Virus record (IMG/VR): IMGVR_UViG_3300030419_007939
Location: 1 to 24,862 of that record
DNA length: 24,862 nucleotides
Source of the DNA: a virus
Direction: 5' to 3' (one strand)
Made by a program: the position numbers and the translations under genes. Under the pieces are notes generated by a model. It saw nothing but the letters and a program-made list of their open reading frames with translations, searched no databases and was not told the origin of the DNA. Shown one piece after another: positions 7,860-15,875 of this stretch; position 1 is the first letter of the stretch, and every line of letters begins with the position of its first letter.

Positions 7860-7869
7860 ACTAATTATA
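7860..7869 (+). promoter_or_regulatory. Degenerate late-promoter-like motif ACTAATTATA
   Basis: Differs from ACTATTTATA at one base and lies 23 bp before the gp19 ATG, the same spacing as the better copies. It may add a promoter for the abundant tube protein. A similar ACTAATTATT occurs at 10053, 16 bp before the tape-measure ATG. Confidence 0.3.
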
Positions 7870-7892
7870 GTAGATTAGGAGAATGAACTGTA

Positions 7893-8441
7893 ATGCCAAA
7901 GCAACCTGACAATATCCCACAGTGGCAATCAATGAATATTGAGCCAAAACGGAAATTTAAATTTATTTTGCGCCTAGGCGGCGTACCAGCTTGGGTGATT
8001 AAAAGCGTTACGCGCCCACAAATTACCGTTTCAGACGGTGCCAAGCATCAATTCTTAGCGCATGAATTTAAATTCCCCGGCAGAGTCACTTGGAATGATA
8101 TTGAGATTACATTAGTTGATCCAATTAATCCTGAAATTGCTGCAACTGTTTTTAAAGTTATTGAGGACTCTGGATATGCGCTGCCAAGCGATTGGAACGG
8201 ACAGAATGAGTCGTGGCGCTTGAGCATGTCAAAGAGGAAAGCTGCTGGCAACGCACTGACGGATGTAACAATTCAAACAATCGATTCTGATGGCAAAAAG
8301 GTAGAAGAATGGCGATTGTACAATGCGTGGATTAAAAACATTAACTATGATGATGTTTCGTATGACAGCGAAGATTTAATGAGCATTACAGTTGGCTTAG
8401 CGTATGATTGGGCTAAGCTTGAATCGTTTGTAGCTGGTTAA
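7893..8441 (+). CDS. Tail tube protein, T4 gp19-like (copy 1)
   Basis: A 182-residue major tail tube protein, near T4 gp19 (163). It forms stacked hexameric rings inside the sheath and is the channel for DNA. Seen in the sequence: a KRKFKFILRLGG strand near residue 19, a KFPGRVTWNDIEITLVDP block near 60-77, and the typical ending where EEWRLYNAWIKNI is followed by a YDDVSYDSEDL turn and a GLAYDWAKLESF strand. Position directly after the sheath gene matches the gp18-gp19 order of T4. The next gene is a clear paralogue. Confidence 0.92.
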   Translation: MPKQPDNIPQWQSMNIEPKRKFKFILRLGGVPAWVIKSVTRPQITVSDGAKHQFLAHEFKFPGRVTWNDIEITLVDPINPEIAATVFKVIEDSGYALPSDWNGQNESWRLSMSKRKAAGNALTDVTIQTIDSDGKKVEEWRLYNAWIKNINYDDVSYDSEDLMSITVGLAYDWAKLESFVAG

Positions 8442-8445
8442 ATTT

Positions 8446-9063
8446 ATGGCTAAATCCATTGTTAATGAAATTAACAGAAGAATATTTGCTTCAAGATGTG
8501 TTGGTGCTAATGCACCGGCGCCTTCTTGGGCTAAAATGACAAAAGACGCTCAACAATCTTTCAGATTTCTTTTGATTGTGGGCGGATTTCACCCAATTTA
8601 TATAAGCCAAGTCAGTCGCCCGGGCTATTCGGTAGAAACTGAACAACATCGGCTTTTAAACTGGCACTTTCACTACCCAACCAACGTTAAATGGGATGAT
8701 GTGACCTTTACAGTAAAAGAAGTTTACAGCCACTCCAATGCGGATACTTTTATGAAAAAACTCAGGGGCTGTGCGTGGGCTTTGCCGGATGATTCAGACA
8801 ATGAAAGGTTAACTGAAAATGACATTAGCAAAGAGGCGTTGGTTAATTCTTTGGGTCCAGTAAAAATTCAAAGTATTAGGCCAGATAGTACTATTCATGA
8901 AGAATGGACGCTAGAGGGAGCTTTTATAAAGGGCGTAAAATTTAGTGAATTAAATTATGCAAATGAGGATATAACTTCTGCTCAAGTTACGCTATCATAT
9001 GATTGGGCAAAGCTTAAAGTTTTTTCCAAAACAGACGATAATACAGTATCCGTTAATTATTAG
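8446..9063 (+). CDS. Second gp19-type tail tube protein (tube paralogue)
   Basis: A 205-residue paralogue of the preceding tube protein. The blocks line up: QQSFRFLLIVGG with KRKFKFILRLGG, PTNVKWDDVTFTV with PGRVTWNDIEITL, EEWTLEGAFIKGV with EEWRLYNAWIKNI, and LSYDWAKLKVF with LAYDWAKLESF. It differs by a ~25-residue N-terminal extension and a short C-terminal tail. It starts 4 bp after the copy 1 stop with no clear ribosome site, so it is probably translated by coupling and at a lower level. Likely roles are a specialised ring at one end of the tube (initiator or terminator, in the manner of T4 gp54 or gp3) or a minor tube subunit. Which one cannot be decided from sequence. Confidence 0.88.
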   Translation: MAKSIVNEINRRIFASRCVGANAPAPSWAKMTKDAQQSFRFLLIVGGFHPIYISQVSRPGYSVETEQHRLLNWHFHYPTNVKWDDVTFTVKEVYSHSNADTFMKKLRGCAWALPDDSDNERLTENDISKEALVNSLGPVKIQSIRPDSTIHEEWTLEGAFIKGVKFSELNYANEDITSAQVTLSYDWAKLKVFSKTDDNTVSVNY

Positions 9064-9071
9064 AGGCGAGG

Positions 9072-9884
9072 ATGAGAGATCGAAACGAAAGTAAAATAAA
9101 TTACCAACCTACACCGCAATCACACTACGCATACACACCACCAACAGACATTGTTCACTTCCCATCAGGGGGAAAGTTTTATCCAGAGGGGCACCCCCTT
9201 CATGGAAAAGAGTCTGTTGAAGTGTATTTTATGACGACAAAAGAAGAAGACATTTTGGTTAATGCGGCATACAACAAAGAAGGCATAGTTTATGATAAAT
9301 TAATTGAAAGTATACTTGTTGATAAAACTATTGATGTATCTTCTTTTTTGATAGGCGACAAAAATGCAATATTAATTAATGCAAGAAAAAATGCATATGG
9401 TCCAGATTATGAAGTAAGAATATCTTGTGAAGAGTGTTATTCTAACAATGAAATCAGCATTGATTTAAATGAGGTTGGCAATAAAGATGTAGACTATTCT
9501 AATGTTGAGACAACTTCGCAAGGCACTTTTCTTTTAAAGTTGCCAAAATCTAATGTAACGGCTGAACTGAGGCTTCTTGATGGTCAAGACGAAAAAGAAA
9601 TGGCGAATGAGGCTGTACAGCGAGCTAAACACAATTTACCAGAAGAAACAGTCACGGGAAGATATTCGCGAATGGTTCGTTCTATAAATGGAAACACAGA
9701 TCCAATTTATATTAAAAGTTTTATTTCTAATATGCCGATTATGGATTCTAGACTTTTTCGAAAAACCTATTTGAATATAATGCCGGATATTGATTTTATG
9801 TATAAATTTTCTTGTCAAGAATGCGGTCACGTCAACAAGGGAGGTGTGCCCCTGACGGGCAACTTTTTTTGGCCTGACGAGTAA
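9072..9884 (+). CDS. Baseplate hub assembly protein, T4 gp26-like (T4_baseplate family)
   Basis: A 270-residue protein of the family that includes T4 gp26. Hallmarks near the N-terminus are FPSGGKFYPEGHPLHG (31-46), then a strand and TTKEEDILVNAAY (54-67), followed by the YDKLIESILVD and GDKNAILINARKNAYG segments. Two CxxC pairs, C119/C122 and C248/C251, suggest a zinc ribbon. T4 gp26 is about 208 residues. In T4 it is needed for hub assembly; in other tailed phages the equivalent position (between tube and tape-measure genes) is held by tail assembly chaperones. It starts 8 bp after the tube paralogue with a good AGAGGCGAGG site. A T7 run at 9864-9870, just before the stop, may allow frameshifting into the next gene. 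Confidence 0.82.
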   Translation: MRDRNESKINYQPTPQSHYAYTPPTDIVHFPSGGKFYPEGHPLHGKESVEVYFMTTKEEDILVNAAYNKEGIVYDKLIESILVDKTIDVSSFLIGDKNAILINARKNAYGPDYEVRISCEECYSNNEISIDLNEVGNKDVDYSNVETTSQGTFLLKLPKSNVTAELRLLDGQDEKEMANEAVQRAKHNLPEETVTGRYSRMVRSINGNTDPIYIKSFISNMPIMDSRLFRKTYLNIMPDIDFMYKFSCQECGHVNKGGVPLTGNFFWPDE

Positions 9885-9888
9885 CTAT

Positions 9889-10044
9889 ATGGATGGCGTC
9901 TACGAGACGTTGTTTATATTAAAAATGCATGGTAATTGGAATTTTTTTGAAGCTTTTGCTCTTCCTATTAGTTTAAGAAACTGGTTTGCGCGCAAATTAG
10001 CAAATCATCTAAAAGAAATAAACGAAGCCCGCACAAAGAAATAA
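9889..10044 (+). CDS. Small tail-assembly protein (possible chaperone partner of the gp26-like protein)
   Basis: A 51-residue ORF from ATG 9889 to TAA 10042-10044. It has a hydrophobic N-terminal helix, a WNFFEAFALPISLRNWF core at residues 17-33 and a basic C-terminus. Small proteins with an E-A-x-x-LP-I-x-x-R-x-W pattern often follow gp26-type genes in myoviruses. Its place between the gp26-like gene and the tape measure is that of the second tail chaperone (GT in lambda). There is no clear Shine-Dalgarno and only 4 bp after the upstream stop, so it relies on coupling or on a frameshift: its frame is open upstream back to 9856, covering the T7 run in the previous gene. Confidence 0.7.
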   Translation: MDGVYETLFILKMHGNWNFFEAFALPISLRNWFARKLANHLKEINEARTKK

Positions 10045-10078
10045 TGTATCTCACTAATTATTAGAGGAGAGTATTGTT

Positions 10079-11512
10079 ATGGCTGTCGATTCTGCTAAAT
10101 TACGCGCTTTAATACGAAATGTCTCCACCGGCAAGGCTAAGGCCGGTGAAGCAAGAACGATGATTAACGGCATGCCCCCCGGGACAGAAAAAGATATGGC
10201 AAAAATTGCCTTAAAGGCCGCAGAGGCCGCGGCCAAATCACCGGCTGCAGGTGCCGGTCTGGGCAGCATGATTCCCGATTTGGCCCAAGAGCGCTTAAAT
10301 AAGGCTATGACTGGCAAACTTGGAACAACAGTAAAGAAGTACGAAAAATTTACTACGCAAATTCAACTTTTGAGCGCCGAATCGGCCAAGGGCGCAGGAC
10401 AAATAACACAGAAGCTACAACTCCTTCAACGCCGTCAGACACAAATGGGTATTTCGATGACGGACACCATGAAGGCCGTACAAAATGCTATGCAACAATA
10501 CGCTGGTGTTGTAACTCCAGCTTGGGAAAACGATTTTGAGGCCGTTACAAAACAAATTTCCGTATATGAAAAACTGGGTATTAGTGCTAACGACAGCATC
10601 ACACTTTTTAACACTTTTGGCGCTGTTTTAGGAAAATCCAGAGCGGAAGTTACTAAAACTTCTCAAACTTTAAATAAATTTGCTCAAACAACTGGTCAAA
10701 GCTATGCACAAGTTTGGCGAGATTTTAATGCAAACCAAGCTCAATTCATGGACATCCTTGATAGCAAGGACATGACAAGGCAAACACTCCTGTTTCAAGT
10801 TAGAGCAAGAAGAATGGGCCTCAGTGTCGGCACCATGATGAGCAATTTGCAACAATTTGAAACTTTAGATGGCGCGCAAGCAGCCGCAGGTAAAATTAAT
10901 GCGGTCATGGGCAGCTTGGGCGGCAGTTTTGATGCAGTTAAGGCCGCATCTATGGATTATCCAGAGCGAATGGAGTATATTGCCAAGTCAATTCAAAGTG
11001 TAATGGGTAGAATTCAACAATCTGGACCAAGAGCCAGCCGTGCCTACATGAAAGCCATGGGCGATGCGTTTGGTATGGATTCTAGAACACTCAGAGCTAT
11101 GATATCTTATAGGCCGGGTGCTGCTTTGCCGGCAGAGCTTAAAGCGGCCGGCGGCATGTTGGGTGCGATGACTTCTGCACAAACGGCCGCTGCAGCACGA
11201 GAAGCCTCAACCGTACAACAGCGCTTGGATGCCATGAAAGATCTTCAGGAACATATAGCACTGGAAACAATTCCAAATATGGGCAAGAAAACCTCCGTTG
11301 AGATCGTCAACGCGTTGGCTCAATCTGCCAGCAGAATAGATAAGCTTCTTGCCAACGCCGCCATGTCTGCTACTCAGAAAGCCGGGACTGCATTCGCGAA
11401 CAAAGCTTTAGAAGTCTTTAAAGGCGGGGTGACGGCCGCGGATGTAATGTCAGTAAACAGCGCTTACAAGGCGATGGCAGATTTTCAGAAAAAACATCTG
11501 GGGAGTACATAA
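10079..11512 (+). CDS. Probable tail tape measure protein (T4 gp29 role)
   Basis: A 477-residue, almost entirely helical protein rich in Ala, Lys, Gln and Met. Residues ~255-300 contain QQFETLDGAQAAAGKINAV followed by MGSLGGSF, a pattern I recognise from tape-measure proteins of marine phages, where an aromatic-E-x-x-x-x-A-Q-x-A-A-x-x-I-N-A motif is typical. Position right after the gp26-like and small chaperone genes supports the role. Tape measures set tail length and leave the tube with the DNA. At about 0.15 nm per residue it would span roughly 70 nm, shorter than in T4, where gp29 has 590 residues; this is a rough inference. No transmembrane segment or lytic domain is evident. AGAGGAGAG precedes the ATG. 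It overlaps the next gene by 1 bp (TAATG). Confidence 0.7.
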   Translation: MAVDSAKLRALIRNVSTGKAKAGEARTMINGMPPGTEKDMAKIALKAAEAAAKSPAAGAGLGSMIPDLAQERLNKAMTGKLGTTVKKYEKFTTQIQLLSAESAKGAGQITQKLQLLQRRQTQMGISMTDTMKAVQNAMQQYAGVVTPAWENDFEAVTKQISVYEKLGISANDSITLFNTFGAVLGKSRAEVTKTSQTLNKFAQTTGQSYAQVWRDFNANQAQFMDILDSKDMTRQTLLFQVRARRMGLSVGTMMSNLQQFETLDGAQAAAGKINAVMGSLGGSFDAVKAASMDYPERMEYIAKSIQSVMGRIQQSGPRASRAYMKAMGDAFGMDSRTLRAMISYRPGAALPAELKAAGGMLGAMTSAQTAAAAREASTVQQRLDAMKDLQEHIALETIPNMGKKTSVEIVNALAQSASRIDKLLANAAMSATQKAGTAFANKALEVFKGGVTAADVMSVNSAYKAMADFQKKHLGST

Positions 11513-12363
11513 TGAGTTTTTTTGATGATATTAAAAGTAAAGCGGCAAGTGAAATTTCAAACGGCTTTGATGCAGCTATGGAAGAGGCTTGGGACAGAGA
11601 TCCCACTTTAGCTACTGCCAGCCCAGCAGAAGCAAATATTAGAAACCAAATTGCATTTTCAACATTGCGGTTTAGTTTCCCAACGACAGCTACAAATTTA
11701 AAGTTGTCCTTTCCGGCCTATTTGACAGCATTTCAGGAAAGTTTCTCTCCTCAGTGGCAAGAAACTCAAGCATTTGGCCGCGCCGATCCAATACCAGTTT
11801 ATAGTAATACTGCAAGATCGGTAACGCTTGGTTTTTCTATTCCAAATTATGATAGTGATGACGCAAATGAAAATTTAAAGAAATTAAATAAGTTAATTCA
11901 ATCTTTATATCCCGGTTATACAAAACTATCAACAGGTGCGACAGTATTGGCCAGCCCTCCGTTATGTAGAATTAAATTTGCAAATCTGTTAATTAATCAC
12001 ACAAACCCATTTAGAGGGCTTCTTGGATATATAAAATCTTTTTCAACAGATTTTCAGATTAATGCAAAGGGCGTTTTTATGAAAAGCCACGTCACGCCGG
12101 GTAGACAGACCATTTTTCCTAGAGTGCTTTCATTCAATATTACGTTTCAGCCGCTTCACGAAAGCCCAATTGGCTGGAATATGGATAAAGCTGGCGAAGA
12201 ATTTTTTGGCAATGCCGATTATCCGTATAGAACCAAGCTGTCGATGGGAGATGTTATGCAGGCACCAATTCAGGCCGCCAGCCGCGCCGCTGGTGAATTT
12301 TTAGAAGGTACAACAGACAAGGGTTTGGCAAAAATTGGAATTTTAAACAATAAAGATGCCTAG
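11512..12363 (+). CDS. Baseplate tube-cap / tube-junction protein, gp48/gp54-like
   Basis: A 283-residue protein. The middle (~60-215) reads like the tube-like domain of baseplate cap proteins: SFPAYLTAFQESFSPQWQ, then RADPIPVYSNTARSVTLGFSI, a long helix with KKLNKLIQSLYPGYT, ASPPLCRIKFANLLIN, and a final FPRVLSFNITFQPLHE strand pair followed by GWN. In T4, gp48 and gp54 sit on the hub and start tube polymerisation. Genes 48 and 54 follow 29 in T4, which fits the order here. An alternative is another hub-adaptor protein of the same fold. The C-terminal ~60 residues are Ala/Gly-rich. The start overlaps the tape-measure stop by 1 bp. Confidence 0.62.
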   Translation: MSFFDDIKSKAASEISNGFDAAMEEAWDRDPTLATASPAEANIRNQIAFSTLRFSFPTTATNLKLSFPAYLTAFQESFSPQWQETQAFGRADPIPVYSNTARSVTLGFSIPNYDSDDANENLKKLNKLIQSLYPGYTKLSTGATVLASPPLCRIKFANLLINHTNPFRGLLGYIKSFSTDFQINAKGVFMKSHVTPGRQTIFPRVLSFNITFQPLHESPIGWNMDKAGEEFFGNADYPYRTKLSMGDVMQAPIQAASRAAGEFLEGTTDKGLAKIGILNNKDA

Positions 12364-12375
12364 AGGAGGAAATAT

Positions 12376-12744
12376 ATGTCTATTTCAAGGTATAAAGAAA
12401 CAGGAGTCATATTCAACAACGATCCGGATTTTAAACAAGCTTTTAAAGAGAGGTTCGGCCGCAAAGGATTGAACGAATTACAGAGAAAAAAGGCAATTAA
12501 ACACTTAGAAACGCTGGAATTAAATTATCCAAACTTTGATCAGATGTTGAACCTTGGAAAAGAGGAATATTTATGGGGACCGGGCGATAGGTTTTATAAG
12601 TTGGCAGACCGCTTTTATGGCGACGCACGCTACTGGTGGATTATTGCCTATTTTAATAAAAAACCGACCGATCATCATGTTAAACCGGGCGAGTTAATTC
12701 TTATACCGACACCATTGGCAGATATATTGCAAATAATAGTATAA
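12376..12744 (+). CDS. Baseplate wedge protein, gp53-like with LysM-type domain
   Basis: A 122-residue protein. The C-terminal half (~72-115) has the LysM-like fold found in T4 gp53: GDRFYKLADRFYGDARYWW, then IIAYFN, and VKPGELILIPTP. Here the domain is a structural clamp between baseplate wedges and hub and not a cell-wall binder. T4 gp53 is 196 residues, so this is a short form. A strong AGAGGAGGA site lies just before the ATG. The neighbouring tube-cap-like gene fits a role in baseplate assembly. Confidence 0.78.
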   Translation: MSISRYKETGVIFNNDPDFKQAFKERFGRKGLNELQRKKAIKHLETLELNYPNFDQMLNLGKEEYLWGPGDRFYKLADRFYGDARYWWIIAYFNKKPTDHHVKPGELILIPTPLADILQIIV

Positions 12745-12760
12745 TAGGTAATTTATAAAG

Positions 12761-15700
12761 ATGGCTTTTTTACCAGCAAAACTTAATCCCCAAGGGTGGC
12801 TCAACGATTTTGTGTTACCATCGATATATGCAGATGAGGCGTATGATATGGGGCCATCTCCTCTGCAAAAGGCCCTTTATCTGGATAACTACCCGGGCTT
12901 AGCAAATAAAATTATAAGTTTACATCCAGAATATAGGAATATATTCATTCAAAGCATGCAAAAGGTGGCATCAAACTCAAAAGACAAAATAATAAATCAA
13001 AAATATGTTAATTTTATGATGAATTTGAAGCCTTATCAAATTGCAGGCATGCAGCCATATATAAGAATCTATTTAAAAACTAAAAAAGGCGGTAAAAAAT
13101 CAAGCTGGGTTTATTCGGATACAAAAGATATTATCTTTAAGCCCTTTACAGACATTGGCGCCCTGAAACAAAAAGACCCCGCAAAAGGCATTTTGCAAAA
13201 CATGTTTATGCGCGGCGCCGATGCTGGAATAGAGAGTGTAACAGTTACACGCGATTTCCCCGCTTGGGGCATGGGCGCCTCGTTTATGATGGATGTAAGT
13301 TATGTATTCAGCAGTTTTCAGGTGTTCGCCCAAGGGCATCCGAACGAGTCGGGAGATCCTGCGCGCAGTCACAAAAAAGATGATTATCTTCTATTGCTAA
13401 GGCCAGATTTAGATAATGATCGGCAAGTTCTTGTTTTAGAATACGGCTGGAGTATAAAAAATAAGGGAGATAGATCTTTTTGGGGCGTTACTGAAGATAT
13501 TCTTAATATAGTTGAGGAGCAAGAAAGAAAATCCTTTAGAATTAGCTGGCAAAAACACGATATTGAATATTCAGAAAAAGGAGAGGTCAAACTGAAGGTT
13601 AAATATTATGGACTACCAGAGAGACTTGCATTTAAAAATCCGAAAATAAGAGATGAAACTGATATTCTTAAGCCCATGAGTATGAGAATATTAAAGTCAA
13701 TAACCAAAAATAAGAATTTGACTGAACATTATAAAGATGTAGAAAAGGCTAAAAAAGAAATTCAGCAACTTGAAGATGATTGTATAAAAGCAACTAATAA
13801 AAAAGAACAAGAAGACAAAAAGAGAAAGAAAGAGAGAAAAGAATTTCTAATAAAAAGAAAAAGCGTGCAATTAGAGAAAATGAAAAGGCAGTTTGCAAAA
13901 AAAGCTGGCGTTTTATATTTGAATCACATTATGAAAAAGGGAAAGCTTTTTCAACTTAAATTTCGTTCGGATAGGAAGAAGGTTGACGACTCGATGAAGT
14001 TTAAAGCGCGCAGACATAGATTAAATGCATATTTTTATAGGGTAACAGAGCTTGATGTACCTAAACCAAGTGAGGCAATTAAGGGGCCACACGATATAGA
14101 TAAAAAGAACTTAATAGATCAGTGGACACCCAAGTATGGCGTTCATAAAAGTTTGCCGCTGGCCAAACTCAGAACAAAGGTGGTAAAGCCAAAAACTAAT
14201 TCAAAGGAGTTTATTGATACACAACTAGATAAAATTCTTGGAGCATTAACTTACAGTAATTTTGGTACAGATAAAACAGTGACTGTTGGTTCTAAGCAAC
14301 CATGCCCAGCCGGCTCGGAACCTATGAAAGAAAAGGCAGCAAAGGGCAAAAAGAAGTGCATGCCAAAATCCTTATCGGCGAGAGGTGAGAGGCGCCATGG
14401 CGCAGATACTTATGGCAACTTTATGTTTTTTCCGCTTAGGGAATTAATTTCTACATTACATGAATTTTCAAAAAGCGACGAAGAAGATGATGGGTTCAAT
14501 AAGTACCCAGTAATCAGCTTGGGCAACGTTGTTTATCGGCCATTTGGTAAAGAGATTAGTGTTAATATAGGTGATATATTGATCGAGACGGACCTATTTT
14601 TAAAATGGTTTTATAAAACCGTGATCACCAGAGAAGCATCAACTATTACTTTTGGTCAATTTCTCTCTTTGATGATGGAAGAATTGGTGCCCATGGCGCT
14701 GGGCCATGGCACCAGCGATTTAAGCTCTGGCATGGTAAGTGATATTGTGCATACGCCCTTTGCCGTTAGTGTTAAATTGGCTCACCCTTCAAAACACGCG
14801 AACAAGGAGCTTGATAAATTATATCTGGAAAAGCCCAACAAGAAACCTGATTTGAAAATAAAAAAAGATTCTAAGGGTAAAATTATTGCGCGCAATTTAA
14901 GTGGAGACGCCTTGCTTTTAAATTATCAAGGGCAGGCAAAATCAAGCGAAGAAAAGCACAACGATCAGCCTGTTTTACATTTCCACCAGAGGGTTACGGA
15001 CGCAACCCAAATAAGCAACACGGGATTTAACTCGCCACAGCTTAAAAAGACTGAAGGCCGCAACTTTAATCGTGAAAAAGACCAATTGGACGGAATGTTT
15101 CATTTGTTTGTTGGAAACTCCGGAGGCTTAATGGAGACAATCAGCTTTTCCTATACAGATAACCCCAATTTAAGAACCGCCTTGGTCTTTGATAAGTTTA
15201 AGGACATTGCATTTCCATATTTGAAATTTGCATATTCAGCTAGCCCAATATTAACTGGTAATAATCTATTTTATAAGGGTGGGTATTTTGTACTTCCAAG
15301 CACACCACTTGGAATCCAACCAGAGGAAGACCCGGGGATTACCGGGTATTACCAAATTAGTAGACTAAGTGATCAATTGGCCATGGGTACATACAAGACA
15401 AGTATACAGGGGTTAAATATATTTTCACCAGCGAACCAAGCTAAAAGAAAATCGCAGAAGGAAATATTGGCAAATTGCGGTGTAATTCCAAAAGAAAAGC
15501 TGCCTAAGCCGCCGCCCATTTTTTTGCTTGTAGGAATTGACGAATACATAGTTGAAGATTTTCTGAAAAATTCAAATTATGCGGCTCAATATGGTTTGGC
15601 GATTATGGACAAAGAAGAGGCTGCAGAGGCGCATGAGGCGGGGCTGCAATTGTCCCATTCGGCCGACTTGACCGGGGAACAATTATTTGGACAAGATGCA

Positions 15701-15871
15701 AGAGATCCAAATGCGAAATATGAAAAAAAAGGTAATAAATTTTTTATTAATGGCAAACCGGCAACTTTAAAACAAACTAAGCAGTTAACAAAAAATTGGC
15801 CTGCAACGCCGCCCACCGCGGCCGCGGCTAGCACAACTGAAGCAGATTTAGCAACAATAGCGGGGACATAA
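12761..15871 (+). CDS. Large baseplate protein, probably hub-related; function not certain
   Basis: A 1036-residue protein without an obvious known family. The N-terminal ~290 residues alternate strands and loops (IAGMQPYIRIYLKTKKGG near 94, then VLVLEYGWSIKN near 222). Residues ~320-385 are a highly charged, Lys/Glu-rich coiled coil. Near 514-532 a Cys pair encloses a Lys-rich loop (CPAG to KKKC). The C-terminal half contains further beta domains, and around 862-885 the pattern GYYQISRLSDQLAMGTYKT resembles the end of hub domains (gp27/gpD type), where a G-Y-Y strand is followed by a G-x-x-x-T strand. The last ~60 residues are low-complexity Ala/Thr. Size and position after the gp53-like gene suggest a multidomain hub or hub-spike carrier, but no lysozyme motif is seen. 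Confidence 0.6.
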   Translation: MAFLPAKLNPQGWLNDFVLPSIYADEAYDMGPSPLQKALYLDNYPGLANKIISLHPEYRNIFIQSMQKVASNSKDKIINQKYVNFMMNLKPYQIAGMQPYIRIYLKTKKGGKKSSWVYSDTKDIIFKPFTDIGALKQKDPAKGILQNMFMRGADAGIESVTVTRDFPAWGMGASFMMDVSYVFSSFQVFAQGHPNESGDPARSHKKDDYLLLLRPDLDNDRQVLVLEYGWSIKNKGDRSFWGVTEDILNIVEEQERKSFRISWQKHDIEYSEKGEVKLKVKYYGLPERLAFKNPKIRDETDILKPMSMRILKSITKNKNLTEHYKDVEKAKKEIQQLEDDCIKATNKKEQEDKKRKKERKEFLIKRKSVQLEKMKRQFAKKAGVLYLNHIMKKGKLFQLKFRSDRKKVDDSMKFKARRHRLNAYFYRVTELDVPKPSEAIKGPHDIDKKNLIDQWTPKYGVHKSLPLAKLRTKVVKPKTNSKEFIDTQLDKILGALTYSNFGTDKTVTVGSKQPCPAGSEPMKEKAAKGKKKCMPKSLSARGERRHGADTYGNFMFFPLRELISTLHEFSKSDEEDDGFNKYPVISLGNVVYRPFGKEISVNIGDILIETDLFLKWFYKTVITREASTITFGQFLSLMMEELVPMALGHGTSDLSSGMVSDIVHTPFAVSVKLAHPSKHANKELDKLYLEKPNKKPDLKIKKDSKGKIIARNLSGDALLLNYQGQAKSSEEKHNDQPVLHFHQRVTDATQISNTGFNSPQLKKTEGRNFNREKDQLDGMFHLFVGNSGGLMETISFSYTDNPNLRTALVFDKFKDIAFPYLKFAYSASPILTGNNLFYKGGYFVLPSTPLGIQPEEDPGITGYYQISRLSDQLAMGTYKTSIQGLNIFSPANQAKRKSQKEILANCGVIPKEKLPKPPPIFLLVGIDEYIVEDFLKNSNYAAQYGLAIMDKEEAAEAHEAGLQLSHSADLTGEQLFGQDARDPNAKYEKKGNKFFINGKPATLKQTKQLTKNWPATPPTAAAASTTEADLATIAGT

Positions 15872-15875
15872 TAGA

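Noticed and set aside
12376-12744. LysM domain as a peptidoglycan-binding lysin part
   Set aside because: The domain type also forms the clamp of gp53 wedge proteins, and the gene is within baseplate genes with no catalytic lysin domain.
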